DNA from: JAZKAR01 sp040389065
GTDB taxonomy: Bacteria; Pseudomonadota; Gammaproteobacteria; Burkholderiales; Casimicrobiaceae
Assembly: GCA_040389065.1 (NCBI GenBank)
Contig: JAZKAR010000004.1
Coordinates: forward strand, 1 to 64,000
Direction of reading: 5' to 3'
Length of the DNA: 64,000 nt
Shown: one piece after another, positions 10,019-18,832 of the stretch
Position numbering within the stretch: position 1 is the first letter of the stretch
Layout: every line of letters begins with the position of its first letter
Program-made: the position numbers and the translations under genes
Notes under the pieces: model-generated
What the model saw: only the letters and a program-made list of their open reading frames with translations
Told to the model about the DNA's origin: nothing
Databases searched by the model: none

Positions 10019-10708
10019 TTATTTAGTGTAAAACTGATCAAGTAGATTAGTTATTTTTTTGTCTATTTCTTCAAAATTTTTATTGTAATCATTCAAATCA
10101 AGTGTATATTGTATGTGAAATAGTGATTTATAATATTTTGAAATACTTACCAATGAATATGATTTTTCTATATATATTAATTTTTTTTGCTCGTCGTTAA
10201 AAAAGCAATATGTACTTAGTAGATTTTTTTCAGGAGAAAATACTTCAAAAAAATAATCACATTCTTTTTTTTCTTTTAAAAAAACTAAATTATTATTTTT
10301 TGAGAAAGATTGATTGCTAGTAGCTTTTGCTCTATTCAGATAAGTCTCAAGCATCGATTCTTCAAAAGTTTGTATATTTTTTCTTCTCATTTTAATCAAT
10401 ATATTTAATGATCTTTCTGGATATTCTTCTATAGAAAATAATTTTCCAGCATTCCACGAAATCCAAAAACCTAAAGGATCATTAATTACACCAGATTTAT
10501 TATCTTTTTCATTAAAAATATTTTTTCTAAGATAACTGCCTGGAATTTTAAAAATACCTATCTCATTGTCTGTATTTTTCATAATTATTGTATATGTTTT
10601 ATTTACATCAATATTTTGTTTTTCGCTGCATCCTGAAAAAATAAATCCTACAAAAAAAATAACATAACTAGAGAATAATTTTTGAAAAAAACTTTTTATC
10701 ATTATCAT
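10019..10708 (-). CDS. Small lipoprotein upstream of the RTX gene (FrpD-like position)
   Basis: This 229-aa protein has a lipoprotein signal peptide: MIMIKSFF, a hydrophobic stretch and a lipobox ending FSGC (Cys at about residue 27). The mature part is mixed alpha/beta with many Lys, Asn and aromatic residues; I recognise no domain. It ends 23 bp before the giant RTX gene on the same strand, so the two form an operon with the lipoprotein first. That is the layout of Neisseria frpD-frpC, where the lipoprotein FrpD binds the N-terminal part of FrpC. I see no clear sequence match to FrpD, so the link rests on position and protein type. The gene is strikingly AT-rich compared with the RTX array. 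AAAGG lies about 8 bp before the ATG. An immunity or anchoring role is inference only. Confidence 0.8.
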   Translation of the reverse strand: MIMIKSFFQKLFSSYVIFFVGFIFSGCSEKQNIDVNKTYTIIMKNTDNEIGIFKIPGSYLRKNIFNEKDNKSGVINDPLGFWISWNAGKLFSIEEYPERSLNILIKMRRKNIQTFEESMLETYLNRAKATSNQSFSKNNNLVFLKEKKECDYFFEVFSPEKNLLSTYCFFNDEQKKLIYIEKSYSLVSISKYYKSLFHIQYTLDLNDYNKNFEEIDKKITNLLDQFYTK

Positions 10709-10924
10709 AAAATTTGCCTTTTTTAATACATGTTAATTTAACTATAATATTAAATATTTTTGTAATTAGGCTAATAATAGTTTGGGATTAAATGATTAAT
10801 GTTGCCGCTATCGAGAAGATTTTTATATTGATTAAATTGCTGAAAAATTAGAAATTGCGGCATATGAAGCAGCTCCAATGAATTTAATATTTAAAAATAA
10901 TATTATTTGTTTTAGGATTTCGTT

Positions 10925-11092
10925 TTAAATGAAAGTAGACGCTGTGTGGCGGATGATTGTATTTTTTCCATTTGAGCAACTTTTTTTTTGCGGTATTGGA
11001 GAGATACTTCTATCTAACCCAATGGCTAATAAGCTAGGTATGGTTAGAAATAAGCATAATAACTTACCAGAATAAGTTGTTTTTTTCGTCAT
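10925..11092 (-). CDS. Possible 55-aa exported peptide or gene remnant
   Basis: A short open frame begins MTKKTTYSGKLL and continues into a hydrophobic stretch (LLCLFLTIPSLLAIG) that resembles a signal peptide. It then runs for about 30 polar residues to TAA. AAGG lies 9 bp before the ATG. It sits in the AT-rich stretch between the lipoprotein gene and the decayed RTX copy. It may be the 5' end of a lost gene (perhaps a sister lipoprotein) rather than a working peptide. I recognise no family. Confidence 0.25.
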   Translation of the reverse strand: MTKKTTYSGKLLCLFLTIPSLLAIGLDRSISPIPQKKSCSNGKNTIIRHTASTFI

Positions 11093-11242
11093 GGAGCCAA
11101 ACCTTATGGTTAGGGTAAACGATTTTTAATTGATGCTAAAAATTGTTATATGTATTTGATTTTAATGAATTTTATTGGGTTTGTATAGGGAAATTTACGA
11201 GGCGGCTAGTTTTATAGAAATCGGTACGAATGTTTTATTTTG

Positions 11243-12182
11243 GCTTGATACTTTAGTGAGGGAAATAGTAGGCCCTATAGCAGCGCTGCCACCGCTTGAG
11301 CTACCTGCACGGCCTGCTCCTATAGTGATAGGCGATGTGTTTCTGGTAGCAAGAATTGAGCGCCCAATAAAACGCTCTAGTGTGTGAAGTTGATCAGCCG
11401 TGAGTTTACCGCCCAGGCTATAGCTGATGGTGGCAGAATAGTCGCTAGGCAACGCTAAATCAGAAGTTTTACCCCAGGCAATTAATAAGGCATCGAGCTT
11501 GCTAAGCTGATCGGCGCGAGTGGTGGCTTGGCTGAAGGCAATGAGTGCCTGTTTTACTGTGCTCGAGAGTGTTGCTGCCTCTCATAAATCGCGAACCTTA
11601 CCTGAGCCTTGCATGTTAGGTAAAACTTTGAGGTCTGTGGCGACAGGAATAGTGGTTGTAAATTGGCGGTGAAAGGTGTCTTCAACTAGGTTTAAATTAA
11701 ACGCGACGCTTTCGGCTGAGCCGTTGGTGCGAGTGAAGGTACCTTTACCATAGATAGTGTTGCCGTTGGCTAAGGTTTCGGGTGTGAAATCAGCGTTTAA
11801 GTTGATGGAAGCAACGCCTGCAGCACTTAAGGTTTGCAGCTCAGCTGCTTGAGAAATACCATCTTGATTGCTATCACGCCAGACTTTAAGCTGAGAAAAT
11901 TGGGTATCAGCAGAGGTGATTTTGCCATCACTATTGCTGTCTAAATAAGAAAGTGCCTGGAGGCCGTTGTTAGCTTTTGTGCCGCCGGGAATGGGGGTGG
12001 AATCGCCGAAGAGTTTAGTACCGTTATCGATGGTGCCGTTACCGTTGCGATCGAGAACCACGAAGGCATCGCCTGAAGAAATCCAGCCTGTGCCGACTTT
12101 AACACCAGAGCCGTCGTGATCGAAGAGGATAGGGTTGGAGCCAGAGGGGAAGGTGGTTTGGATGCCGTTGTTGTCGAGGTCG
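11243..12182 (-). pseudogene. Decayed partial copy of the RTX gene (self-processing module region)
   Basis: About 940 bp are closely similar to positions 8270-9215 of the giant RTX gene and lie in the same orientation. The protein-level match starts at DLDNNGIQ, just after the Asp-Pro site of the intact gene, and runs through DRNGNGTIDNGTKLFGD, the QLKVWRDSNQDGISQAAEL block and LGGKLTADQLHTLERF. In the frame a Trp codon has become TGA (complement of 11582-11584, RDLW to RDL-stop). A short in-frame deletion removed the DPMGV segment. Both the N-terminal cargo region and the RTX array are missing. The 5' end joins an IS5-family transposase scrap. It is a dead fragment left by duplication or recombination. 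Confidence 0.88.
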
Positions 12183-12189
12183 TATCAGT

Positions 12190-12264
12190 TCCGCCTTGTA
12201 GCTCAAAAAAAATTCTGCCAATATCCTTTTTTGACCAACGATTAAAACGGTTGTAGGCTGTTTG
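12190..12264 (-). mobile_element. IS5-family transposase remnant
   Basis: A 25-codon scrap reads AYNRFNRWSKKDIGRIF. This is the helix-turn-helix segment typical of the N-terminal part of IS5-family transposases, where the usual form is xVYNRFxRWxxxGIWxxIF. It lies between the decayed RTX copy and the ATPase gene. No terminal repeats or remaining transposase domains are visible. It marks an old insertion or recombination point. Confidence 0.65.
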
Positions 12265-12268
12265 ATTT

Positions 12269-13432
12269 CTATAGCTCTGCAAGCAGGAAAGAAAGCTCTT
12301 TAAGGCTAATAGCTTCAATACCATTTCCTTTAGGATAACGCTCATTACCTGAATACACCAAGAAAGCTTTAGAAGGTTTGATATCTTCCAAGGCAATATA
12401 AAACCCTTTTTCGAGCTTAGGGGCAAGACTGCGCTTGATTTCAATCGCCCATACCTCACCACCTGGTACCTCTAAAATCAAATCAATTTCAACACCTGTT
12501 GCGGTACGATAAAAGCTAGCCTGTGTGCGTGCAGGAGCTGATCGTAATAATGTCTCAATCACAAAACCTTCCCAGCTCGCCCCATTGATAGGGTGACCTA
12601 AAACTTGATCTAAGGTATCTAAACGCAATAAGGTATGAGCTAAGCCGCTATCCCGAACATACGTTTTAGGTGATTTAACTAATCGTTTGCTGACATTGGC
12701 AAAGTAGGGGGGTAGACGACGTACTAAAAGTAGATCAACCATTAAATCAAGATATTTAGCTATTGTCTTTCCATCGACCGATAGCGCTTGAGCGAGTTGC
12801 GCAGCATTTAAAACACTACCTTGATGATGCGCTAGCATCGTCCAGAATCGTCTCAATGTTTCAGCTGGAATACGTGGGCCTAATAAAGGAATATCTCGCT
12901 CTAAATAAGTAGCGATGAAATTCTCACGCCATGTCACGCTTTGCTTATCATCTTCCGCCAGAAAACTTCGGGGAAAGCCACCCCGAATCCAAAGGGCAGT
13001 TTCTTGGCCTGGTTCGATTTCTAAAAGGTAAAAAGGAGGCAGTTCAAGATAAGCAATACGTCCTGCTAATGTTTCGCTCGACTGATGTAAAAGATCGATA
13101 GAAGCAGAACCTAATAATAAGAAGTGTCCTGCCTTATCGCCGATTAACACTCTTTCATCAATAAGCCCACGTAACACCTGAAATAATCCAGGCATGCGTT
13201 GTACTTCATCAATAATAACCAGGCGTTCTTTTTGAGCACTTAAAAAGCCTCGGGCATCCGAAAGCTTCTCAAGATCAGCAGGATTTTCAAGATCAAGATA
13301 AACACTATGCTCATATCCAGGCACTCGACGAGCTAAGGTAGTTTTTCCTACCTGTCGAGGGCCAAGCAAAGCTACAGCAGGAAATTGCCGTAAGCGATCT
13401 AATAATAAATTGGAAAGAAGGCGAGTAATCAT
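12269..13432 (-). CDS. AAA_14/DUF4143 family ATPase
   Basis: This 387-aa protein has the two-part layout of the AAA_14 plus DUF4143 family. The N-terminal P-loop ATPase has Walker A GPRQVGKTTLARR at about 24-36 and Walker B LVIIDEVQRMP at about 71-81, followed by a LLGSAS sensor motif. The C-terminal half carries the DUF4143 region, with an ATxxVEIDLILE..WAIEIKRS segment that resembles a PD-(D/E)XK nuclease-like fold. These ATPases are common in bacteria and archaea, often near mobile DNA, and their role is unclear. The gene ends 5 bp from the IS5 scrap and starts 47 bp from a MITE, so it looks like passenger DNA in a shuffled zone. The length is normal for the family and there are no stops. 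Confidence 0.85.
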   Translation of the reverse strand: MITRLLSNLLLDRLRQFPAVALLGPRQVGKTTLARRVPGYEHSVYLDLENPADLEKLSDARGFLSAQKERLVIIDEVQRMPGLFQVLRGLIDERVLIGDKAGHFLLLGSASIDLLHQSSETLAGRIAYLELPPFYLLEIEPGQETALWIRGGFPRSFLAEDDKQSVTWRENFIATYLERDIPLLGPRIPAETLRRFWTMLAHHQGSVLNAAQLAQALSVDGKTIAKYLDLMVDLLLVRRLPPYFANVSKRLVKSPKTYVRDSGLAHTLLRLDTLDQVLGHPINGASWEGFVIETLLRSAPARTQASFYRTATGVEIDLILEVPGGEVWAIEIKRSLAPKLEKGFYIALEDIKPSKAFLVYSGNERYPKGNGIEAISLKELSFLLAEL

Positions 13433-13478
13433 GGTTGCAATTATGGACTATTAATCCAAATTTGCAAAGTTTATACTT

Positions 13479-13598
13479 TTAGAAGTTACGCAGTTGAGTT
13501 CTCTCGGTGTTATGGCAACTGGCCGTACTCCTTGTACTGTCTGCGTTGCCATGCGGGGCATCCCATGCCTTGATAGAACTCAACTGCGTAACTTCTAA
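13479..13598. mobile_element. MITE-like element, 120 bp, perfect 24-bp terminal inverted repeats
   Basis: The left arm (13479-13502, TTAGAAGTTACGCAGTTGAG plus TTCT) is the exact reverse complement of the right arm (13575-13598). The element is flanked by a 3-bp CTT direct repeat (13476-13478 and 13599-13601), a likely target duplication. The core holds GTTGCCATGCGGGGCATCCC and shares sequence with the copy at 46644-46758 in inverted orientation. It has no coding capacity; the open frame across it is accidental. It lies between the ATPase gene and the type I secretion operon. Confidence 0.85.
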
Positions 13599-13790
13599 CT
13601 TTTTTGAAAACTGGTATATTGAAGGCGAAGTAACAATAAACGACATTTATCTTTATTTTGTATGGAATGCGATAAAGCCGTCGTTAATCAGATGCTACGA
13701 CTGAGGCCATAATATTAACTTACTGTTTTCCCTTCATTTTTTGGCATTTTTTTCCGTTGCTGAGCATAAGCCAGTCTCAATGGGAAAGCT

Positions 13791-15941
13791 ATGCAGCCTG
13801 AAACACCTAACATATCAGATAAGAAAGCGTTATCGCATACCTTAGATAGTGGTGTCGCCTGCTTAGTGATGATTGCCCGCTTGCATGGCATTGCGATTGA
13901 TCCTGATCAGCTTGCTTATCAGTATGCCGAAAATGGCAAAAGTTTAGGGAAGGCCGATATGCTTCTGGCGGCTCGGCAATTGGGGCTTGAGGCCAAGGCA
14001 GTAAGGGTAACAGCAGAGCGTTTATCAAAAACGCCGCTTCCTTTAGTGGGTATAGATACAGAAGGTTCTTTCTTTATTCTAGCGCGTGTAGAAGGTGACC
14101 ACGCACTTATTCAAGACCCATTAGCTAGCCGCCCCGAAAAGCTTTCATTAGAAACGTTAGCGTTACGTTGGCAAGGTGAGGTTATTCTTTTTACCTCTCG
14201 CGCTACGTATGCTGGCGAAATGAGCAAGTTTGATTTCACCTGGTTTGTACCTGCTATTGTGAAATATCGCTCTTTGTTAGGAGAGGTGCTCCTCGTTAGT
14301 TTTGTACTTCAATTTTTTGCGCTGATTACCCCTTTGTTCTTTCAGGTAGTGATGGATAAAGTGCTGGTGCACCGAGGGTTTACTACCTTAGATGTGATTG
14401 CAGCCGGGCTGCTGATTGTGATCTGTTTTGAAGTATCGTTAACTACATTACGCAGTTATATATTTGCACATACCACCAATCGAATTGATATTGAACTGGG
14501 TTCAAAACTTTTCCGACATTTATTGGCGTTGCCCTTAGCCTATTTTCAGGCAAGACGTGTAGGCGACTCTGTAGCACGTGTGCGAGAGTTAGAAAATATC
14601 CGTTCATTTTTAACGGGTAATGCTATTACATTAGTGATGGATTTATTGTTTTCGATTGTTTTTTTAACCGTCATGTTGAACTACAGCGGGTTGTTAACGC
14701 TAATCGTGATTATTTCTCTCCCTTGTTATATAGCGCTGTCAGTTATTTTTACGCCTTTATTACGTGTGCGGTTGAATGAGAAATTTAATCGTGGGGCAGA
14801 AAATCAATCTTTTTTGGTTGAAACCATTAGCGGCATTCATACCGTTAAAGCAATGGCAGTCGAGCCTCATTGGCTAAGAAAATGGGATAAAAATCTAGCG
14901 GCGTATATTGCAGCCAGCTTTCGAACAGCAACTCTTGGCATGCTCGCTAATAGCGGAGTGACTTTGATTAGCAAGTTGGTAACGGTTGCAACCATGTATA
15001 TGGGAGCCAAGCTGGTGATCGACGGAAAATTATCAGTAGGGCAACTGGTTGCGTTCAATATGCTCGCCGGACAAGTCGCCCAGCCCGTGATGCGTCTTGC
15101 ACAGTTATGGACAGACTTTCAACAAACAGGCATTTCAGTACAACGGCTAGGCGATATTTTGAATGCACGTACTGAGGTGGCAGGTAATAAAAGCAGTTTG
15201 CCGCCTATTCAAGGGCATATCGAATTCGATGACGTTATTTTTCGGTATCGCCCTGATGGGCAAGAAATTCTCAAAATGATCAATTTAAAAGTCATGCCTG
15301 GTGAAGTCATCGGTATCGTAGGGCGATCAGGGTCTGGAAAAAGCACATTAACTAAACTAATTCAGCGCTTATACGTGCCTGAGCGAGGGCGAGTATTGGT
15401 TGATGGAATGGATTTGCTGCTGGCAGATGCTTCTTCTCTACGCCGCCAAATTGGTGTGGTATTGCAAGAGAACGTGCTTTTCAATGCCAGCATTCGTGAC
15501 AATATTGCGTTGGCTGACCCCGGTGCATCGCTTGAATCAGTGATGCGTTCAGCGCAATTAGCAGGCGCGCATGATTTTATTCTCGAACTCCCCGAGGCTT
15601 ACGATACGATGGTGGGCGAGCATGGCTCTACCCTTTCGGGAGGGCAGCGGCAACGCATTGCAATTGCCCGTGCCTTAATGACGAACCCCCGTATTTTAAT
15701 TTTTGATGAAGCTACCAGCGCGCTTGATTATGAAAGCGAAAAAATTATTCAAGACAACATGAAAGCCATTTGTCAGGGGCGTACCGTTATTATTATTGCC
15801 CATCGGTTGTCTGCTGTTCGTGATGCTAGCCGAATTGTAGTGATGGAGCGTGGGCAAATTGTAGAAGTTGGAAGCCATGCGACCTTGTTATTAAATCCAA
15901 CGGGGCATTATGCGCGCCTTTATCAGCTGCAGCAGGGGTAA
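13791..15941 (+). CDS. Type I secretion ABC transporter (HlyB-like)
   Basis: This is the inner-membrane ATPase/permease of a type I secretion system, 716 aa. Residues 1-130 form a C39-like domain. Where active C39 peptidases have Cys, this one has Ser (DSGVACL at 19-25), although His and Asp-Pro (GDHALIQDP) are kept. It should therefore bind the RTX substrate without cleaving it, as in HlyB. The membrane domain spans about 145-430. The nucleotide-binding domain has Walker A GRSGSGKST near 510, signature LSGGQRQR near 614, Walker B ILIFDEATSALD near 634 and H-loop IIAHRLS near 668. The HlyD-like gene follows after 3 bp. The likely substrates are the RTX proteins at 2-1117 and 1359-9995, since no other exporter is visible nearby. 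Confidence 0.95.
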   Translation: MQPETPNISDKKALSHTLDSGVACLVMIARLHGIAIDPDQLAYQYAENGKSLGKADMLLAARQLGLEAKAVRVTAERLSKTPLPLVGIDTEGSFFILARVEGDHALIQDPLASRPEKLSLETLALRWQGEVILFTSRATYAGEMSKFDFTWFVPAIVKYRSLLGEVLLVSFVLQFFALITPLFFQVVMDKVLVHRGFTTLDVIAAGLLIVICFEVSLTTLRSYIFAHTTNRIDIELGSKLFRHLLALPLAYFQARRVGDSVARVRELENIRSFLTGNAITLVMDLLFSIVFLTVMLNYSGLLTLIVIISLPCYIALSVIFTPLLRVRLNEKFNRGAENQSFLVETISGIHTVKAMAVEPHWLRKWDKNLAAYIAASFRTATLGMLANSGVTLISKLVTVATMYMGAKLVIDGKLSVGQLVAFNMLAGQVAQPVMRLAQLWTDFQQTGISVQRLGDILNARTEVAGNKSSLPPIQGHIEFDDVIFRYRPDGQEILKMINLKVMPGEVIGIVGRSGSGKSTLTKLIQRLYVPERGRVLVDGMDLLLADASSLRRQIGVVLQENVLFNASIRDNIALADPGASLESVMRSAQLAGAHDFILELPEAYDTMVGEHGSTLSGGQRQRIAIARALMTNPRILIFDEATSALDYESEKIIQDNMKAICQGRTVIIIAHRLSAVRDASRIVVMERGQIVEVGSHATLLLNPTGHYARLYQLQQG

Positions 15942-15944
15942 GCA

Positions 15945-17411
15945 ATGGGCATAAAGAGTTGGGTTCAAGCATTAGCAGATTTAGGCAGCCGGTACGGTAC
16001 AGCATTGCAGCAGGCTTGGCAGCACCGAGCGCACACCGATACCCCAACCCGTTTACCGCATGAGGTAGAGTTTTTGCCTGCTGCCTTAGCACTTCAAGAA
16101 ACACCTATTTCGCCTTTGCCTCGGTTATCTATGTGGATGATGATGGCCTTTGCATTGCTGGCGTTTTTATGGGCTGTGTTTGGGCGTATAGATGTGGTGG
16201 CTACTGCGCAAGGTAAGGTGGTGCCGAATGATCGTATTAAAACTATTCAACCGTTTGAAACCGCAACCGTGCAAGCAATTTATGTTTCAGATGGGCAAAA
16301 TGTGAAAGCTGGCGATGTGCTAATTGAGTTAGATGCTACAACGCCCAATGCAGATAAAGATCGATTTCAGAATGATTTGCTATCTGCACGCTTGCAGGTG
16401 GCGCGAGCAAGGGCTTTATTAAGCGCGTTAGAGACAGGCAAGCGCCCTCAATGGGTACAGTCGTTAAAAGGAATAAAGGGAGCAAAAGGAATAGAAGAAT
16501 TAGAGGGGGTAGACTCTGTTCGTTTTCAGGAAGCTAAACATTTACTTATGGGGCAATATGAAGAGTACGCCAGTAAGTTAGCGAATATTAACGCTGAGAT
16601 GTTCAAAAAAGAAGCGGAGCGTCGTTCTACGCTTGAGCTTGTTAGAAAGCTGGAGCATACAGTTCCCTTAGTTCAACAGCGCGCTAAAGACTTCAAAGAA
16701 ATGGCTGATGAACGATTGATTGCTCCACATGAATTTATGGAACGTGAGCAGATTCGCCTTGAGCAAGAGGGCGATCTTTCCACACAGCGCAGCCGGGTGA
16801 AAGAAATTGAAGCAGGATTACAAGAGATGAAAGGGCAGCGTGCCTCTCTCATGGCAGAAACCCGCCGCATAAACTTAGATAGCATTAACGATGGTCTGCA
16901 AAAGGCAGCTACTTTAGAGCAAGAGTTAGTCAAAGCACGTTCACATAGCGAGTTAATGAAGTTGGTTGCGCCCGTATCAGGTACTGTTCAGCAGTTGGCT
17001 GTTCATACAGTAGGGGGTGTGGTGACACCTGCTCAGCCTCTTATGATTATTGTTCCTCAAGATAATTCTGTGGAAATTGAAGCATTTGTCGAGAATAAAG
17101 ACATTGGTTTTGTTAAAAAAGGCCAAGATGCTGAAGTAAAAATTGAAACGTTTCAATACACTAAGTACGGAATGATTCATGCACATATAGCCTCTGTATC
17201 GCATGATGCCATTAATGATGAAAAACGAGGGCTGATTTATTCAGCGCGCGTTAACATGCAGCGCTCAACGCTGAATGTTGAGGGTACAGAGGTTAGTCTT
17301 TCTCCAGGTATGGCAGTAACAGTAGAAATTAAAACTGGTAAACGCCGCCTCATCGAATATTTTCTGAGCCCACTGATTGCTTATGGTCATGAAAGTTTGC
17401 AGGAGCGCTAA
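15945..17411 (+). CDS. Type I secretion membrane fusion protein (HlyD-like)
   Basis: This 488-aa periplasmic adaptor links the ABC transporter to the outer-membrane channel. It has a cytoplasmic N-terminus of about 60 residues, one membrane anchor at about 62-82 (MWMMMAFALLAFLWAVFG) and a first half-lipoyl segment (IQPFETATVQAIYVSDGQNVKAGD). A long coiled-coil hairpin spans about 150-335, and a second lipoyl half (LVAPVSGTVQQL) and a beta-barrel close the protein near GTEVSLSPGMAVTVEIKTG. AGGGG stands 6 bp before the ATG. It starts 3 bp after the ABC transporter gene, and the TolC-like gene begins directly after its stop codon, so the three are translated from one transcript. The length is typical for the HlyD family. 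Confidence 0.95.
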   Translation: MGIKSWVQALADLGSRYGTALQQAWQHRAHTDTPTRLPHEVEFLPAALALQETPISPLPRLSMWMMMAFALLAFLWAVFGRIDVVATAQGKVVPNDRIKTIQPFETATVQAIYVSDGQNVKAGDVLIELDATTPNADKDRFQNDLLSARLQVARARALLSALETGKRPQWVQSLKGIKGAKGIEELEGVDSVRFQEAKHLLMGQYEEYASKLANINAEMFKKEAERRSTLELVRKLEHTVPLVQQRAKDFKEMADERLIAPHEFMEREQIRLEQEGDLSTQRSRVKEIEAGLQEMKGQRASLMAETRRINLDSINDGLQKAATLEQELVKARSHSELMKLVAPVSGTVQQLAVHTVGGVVTPAQPLMIIVPQDNSVEIEAFVENKDIGFVKKGQDAEVKIETFQYTKYGMIHAHIASVSHDAINDEKRGLIYSARVNMQRSTLNVEGTEVSLSPGMAVTVEIKTGKRRLIEYFLSPLIAYGHESLQER

Positions 17412-18812
17412 ATGGCTATGGTAAATATTCGCGGGCTAAACAATAAAAAACCCATTTTATTGCGCTTATCATTTTTATTCAGTGGGTTATTCTTCTTGCC
17501 GTTTGCTAGCGCTCAGCCGCTGGTTGAGATTTATGAGGCTACGTTGAGTCGTGAACCCACGTATTTGAGTGCAGTCGCTAATGTAATGGCTTCACAAGAG
17601 CGGTCTAAACAAGCTTTTTCTGCCTTAATGCCGCAATTAACCGCGAGTATGAGCACGAATATAAATCATAGAACCTATACAACTTACGGCACGTCATTGC
17701 CTCCTGACACTGATCAATACAATAGCAATAGTCGGCAACTTAATTTTACTCAACCTGTTTGGCGTCATGCGAATAATATTGCAGTGTCTCAAGCAGAGTC
17801 TTCTGTGAAACAAGCTCAACACCAGCTAATAACTGCTGAGCAAGAGTTAGCGTTTAAATTAGTATCGGCCTGGTGTGAATTAATGGCGGCGCGTGATACC
17901 GTTACATTTGCGGTACGTCAGCTTCAGGCTGCGGAAGAGGAGTTGAGAATTGCTAAGCGAGGTGCAGCGCGTGGAATGAAATCTGAAGTGACGCTTGAGG
18001 AGGTTAGAACTAAATACGACCAAGCTATTGCGGAGCATGAAGCTGCTGAGGCCGATCTGAATATTAAACTAGCTACCTTGGAGCAATTGTCGGGTACGTT
18101 GCCTGAGTTTAAACCCCGCTATGTTTCTGCACACATCGATTTGAACCGGTTAAAGTGGTTGAAGCCTGAGCCATTAAATGAATGGATAAGTCAGCTTGAG
18201 CAGAGCAGCCCAGCAATTTTAGCGGCTGCGTTTGCCTTACAAGCGGTGAACGAAGAGGTGCATAAACAACGCTCAGGGCATGAACCTACGCTAGAAATGG
18301 TAGGAAGCTATGGAGTTAATAAACAAAATACTGGGAATTTTCCAGGCCAGAATGCGTACAAGATTGATCAAAAAACACTCGGTCTACAATTAACTATTCC
18401 TCTTTATTCAGGAGGGGGCCAAAACGCCAAAATAGGTGAGGCTCTGGCGATGGAAGAAAAGGCGCGGCAAGACTTAGAGGCAGCCCGACGTAATGCCTTG
18501 CTTACTATCAAACAAGCTTGGTTTGGCTGGCAAACTGCCTCGAGCCGCCATCGTGCCGCTCTACAAGCTATAAAATCATCTAAATTAGCCATTAAAGCCT
18601 CTCTGCGCGGAATAAAAACCGGTATAAAAGTAGAACAAGACCATCTTGAGGCTCAGCAAAAACTAGAGCGCTATCGGCGCGATCTAAGTAAAGCCTTTTA
18701 TGATATGGCCTTGGCTACCTTCAGATTAAAAGCGACGCTTGGCAAATTACACCGTGAAGACATAGCACATTTAGATCAAATGTTTTCAGATCAGCAAAGT
18801 GAAATTGATTAA
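17412..18812 (+). CDS. TolC-like outer-membrane channel of the type I system
   Basis: This 466-aa outer-membrane efflux protein completes the secretion apparatus. A signal peptide ends at about FASAQ (residues 33-35). The mature protein has two outer-membrane-factor repeats with long amphipathic helices: a first around TYLSAVANVMASQERSKQAFSA and ELAFKLVSAWCELMAARDTV, a second around IPLYSGGGQNAKI. The YSGG motif is conserved in TolC-type proteins. The ATG at 17412 immediately follows the TAA of the HlyD gene; a second ATG at 17418 is possible. A dedicated TolC in the operon is common for large RTX adhesins, whereas E. coli HlyBD borrows a chromosomal one. The downstream neighbour putA converges. 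Confidence 0.93.
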   Translation: MAMVNIRGLNNKKPILLRLSFLFSGLFFLPFASAQPLVEIYEATLSREPTYLSAVANVMASQERSKQAFSALMPQLTASMSTNINHRTYTTYGTSLPPDTDQYNSNSRQLNFTQPVWRHANNIAVSQAESSVKQAQHQLITAEQELAFKLVSAWCELMAARDTVTFAVRQLQAAEEELRIAKRGAARGMKSEVTLEEVRTKYDQAIAEHEAAEADLNIKLATLEQLSGTLPEFKPRYVSAHIDLNRLKWLKPEPLNEWISQLEQSSPAILAAAFALQAVNEEVHKQRSGHEPTLEMVGSYGVNKQNTGNFPGQNAYKIDQKTLGLQLTIPLYSGGGQNAKIGEALAMEEKARQDLEAARRNALLTIKQAWFGWQTASSRHRAALQAIKSSKLAIKASLRGIKTGIKVEQDHLEAQQKLERYRRDLSKAFYDMALATFRLKATLGKLHREDIAHLDQMFSDQQSEID

Positions 18813-18832
18813 TAGCTAGTGATGGGTTAACG

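Noticed and set aside
11175..11387. 70-codon plus-strand frame
   Set aside because: Antisense to the decayed RTX copy.
11941..12462. 173-codon minus-strand frame
   Set aside because: Chance frame joining the ATPase 3' end, the IS5 scrap and out-of-frame RTX pseudogene; only the IS5 scrap is meaningful.
13507..13704. Plus-strand 65-codon open frame
   Set aside because: It runs through the MITE and has no ribosome site or family resemblance.
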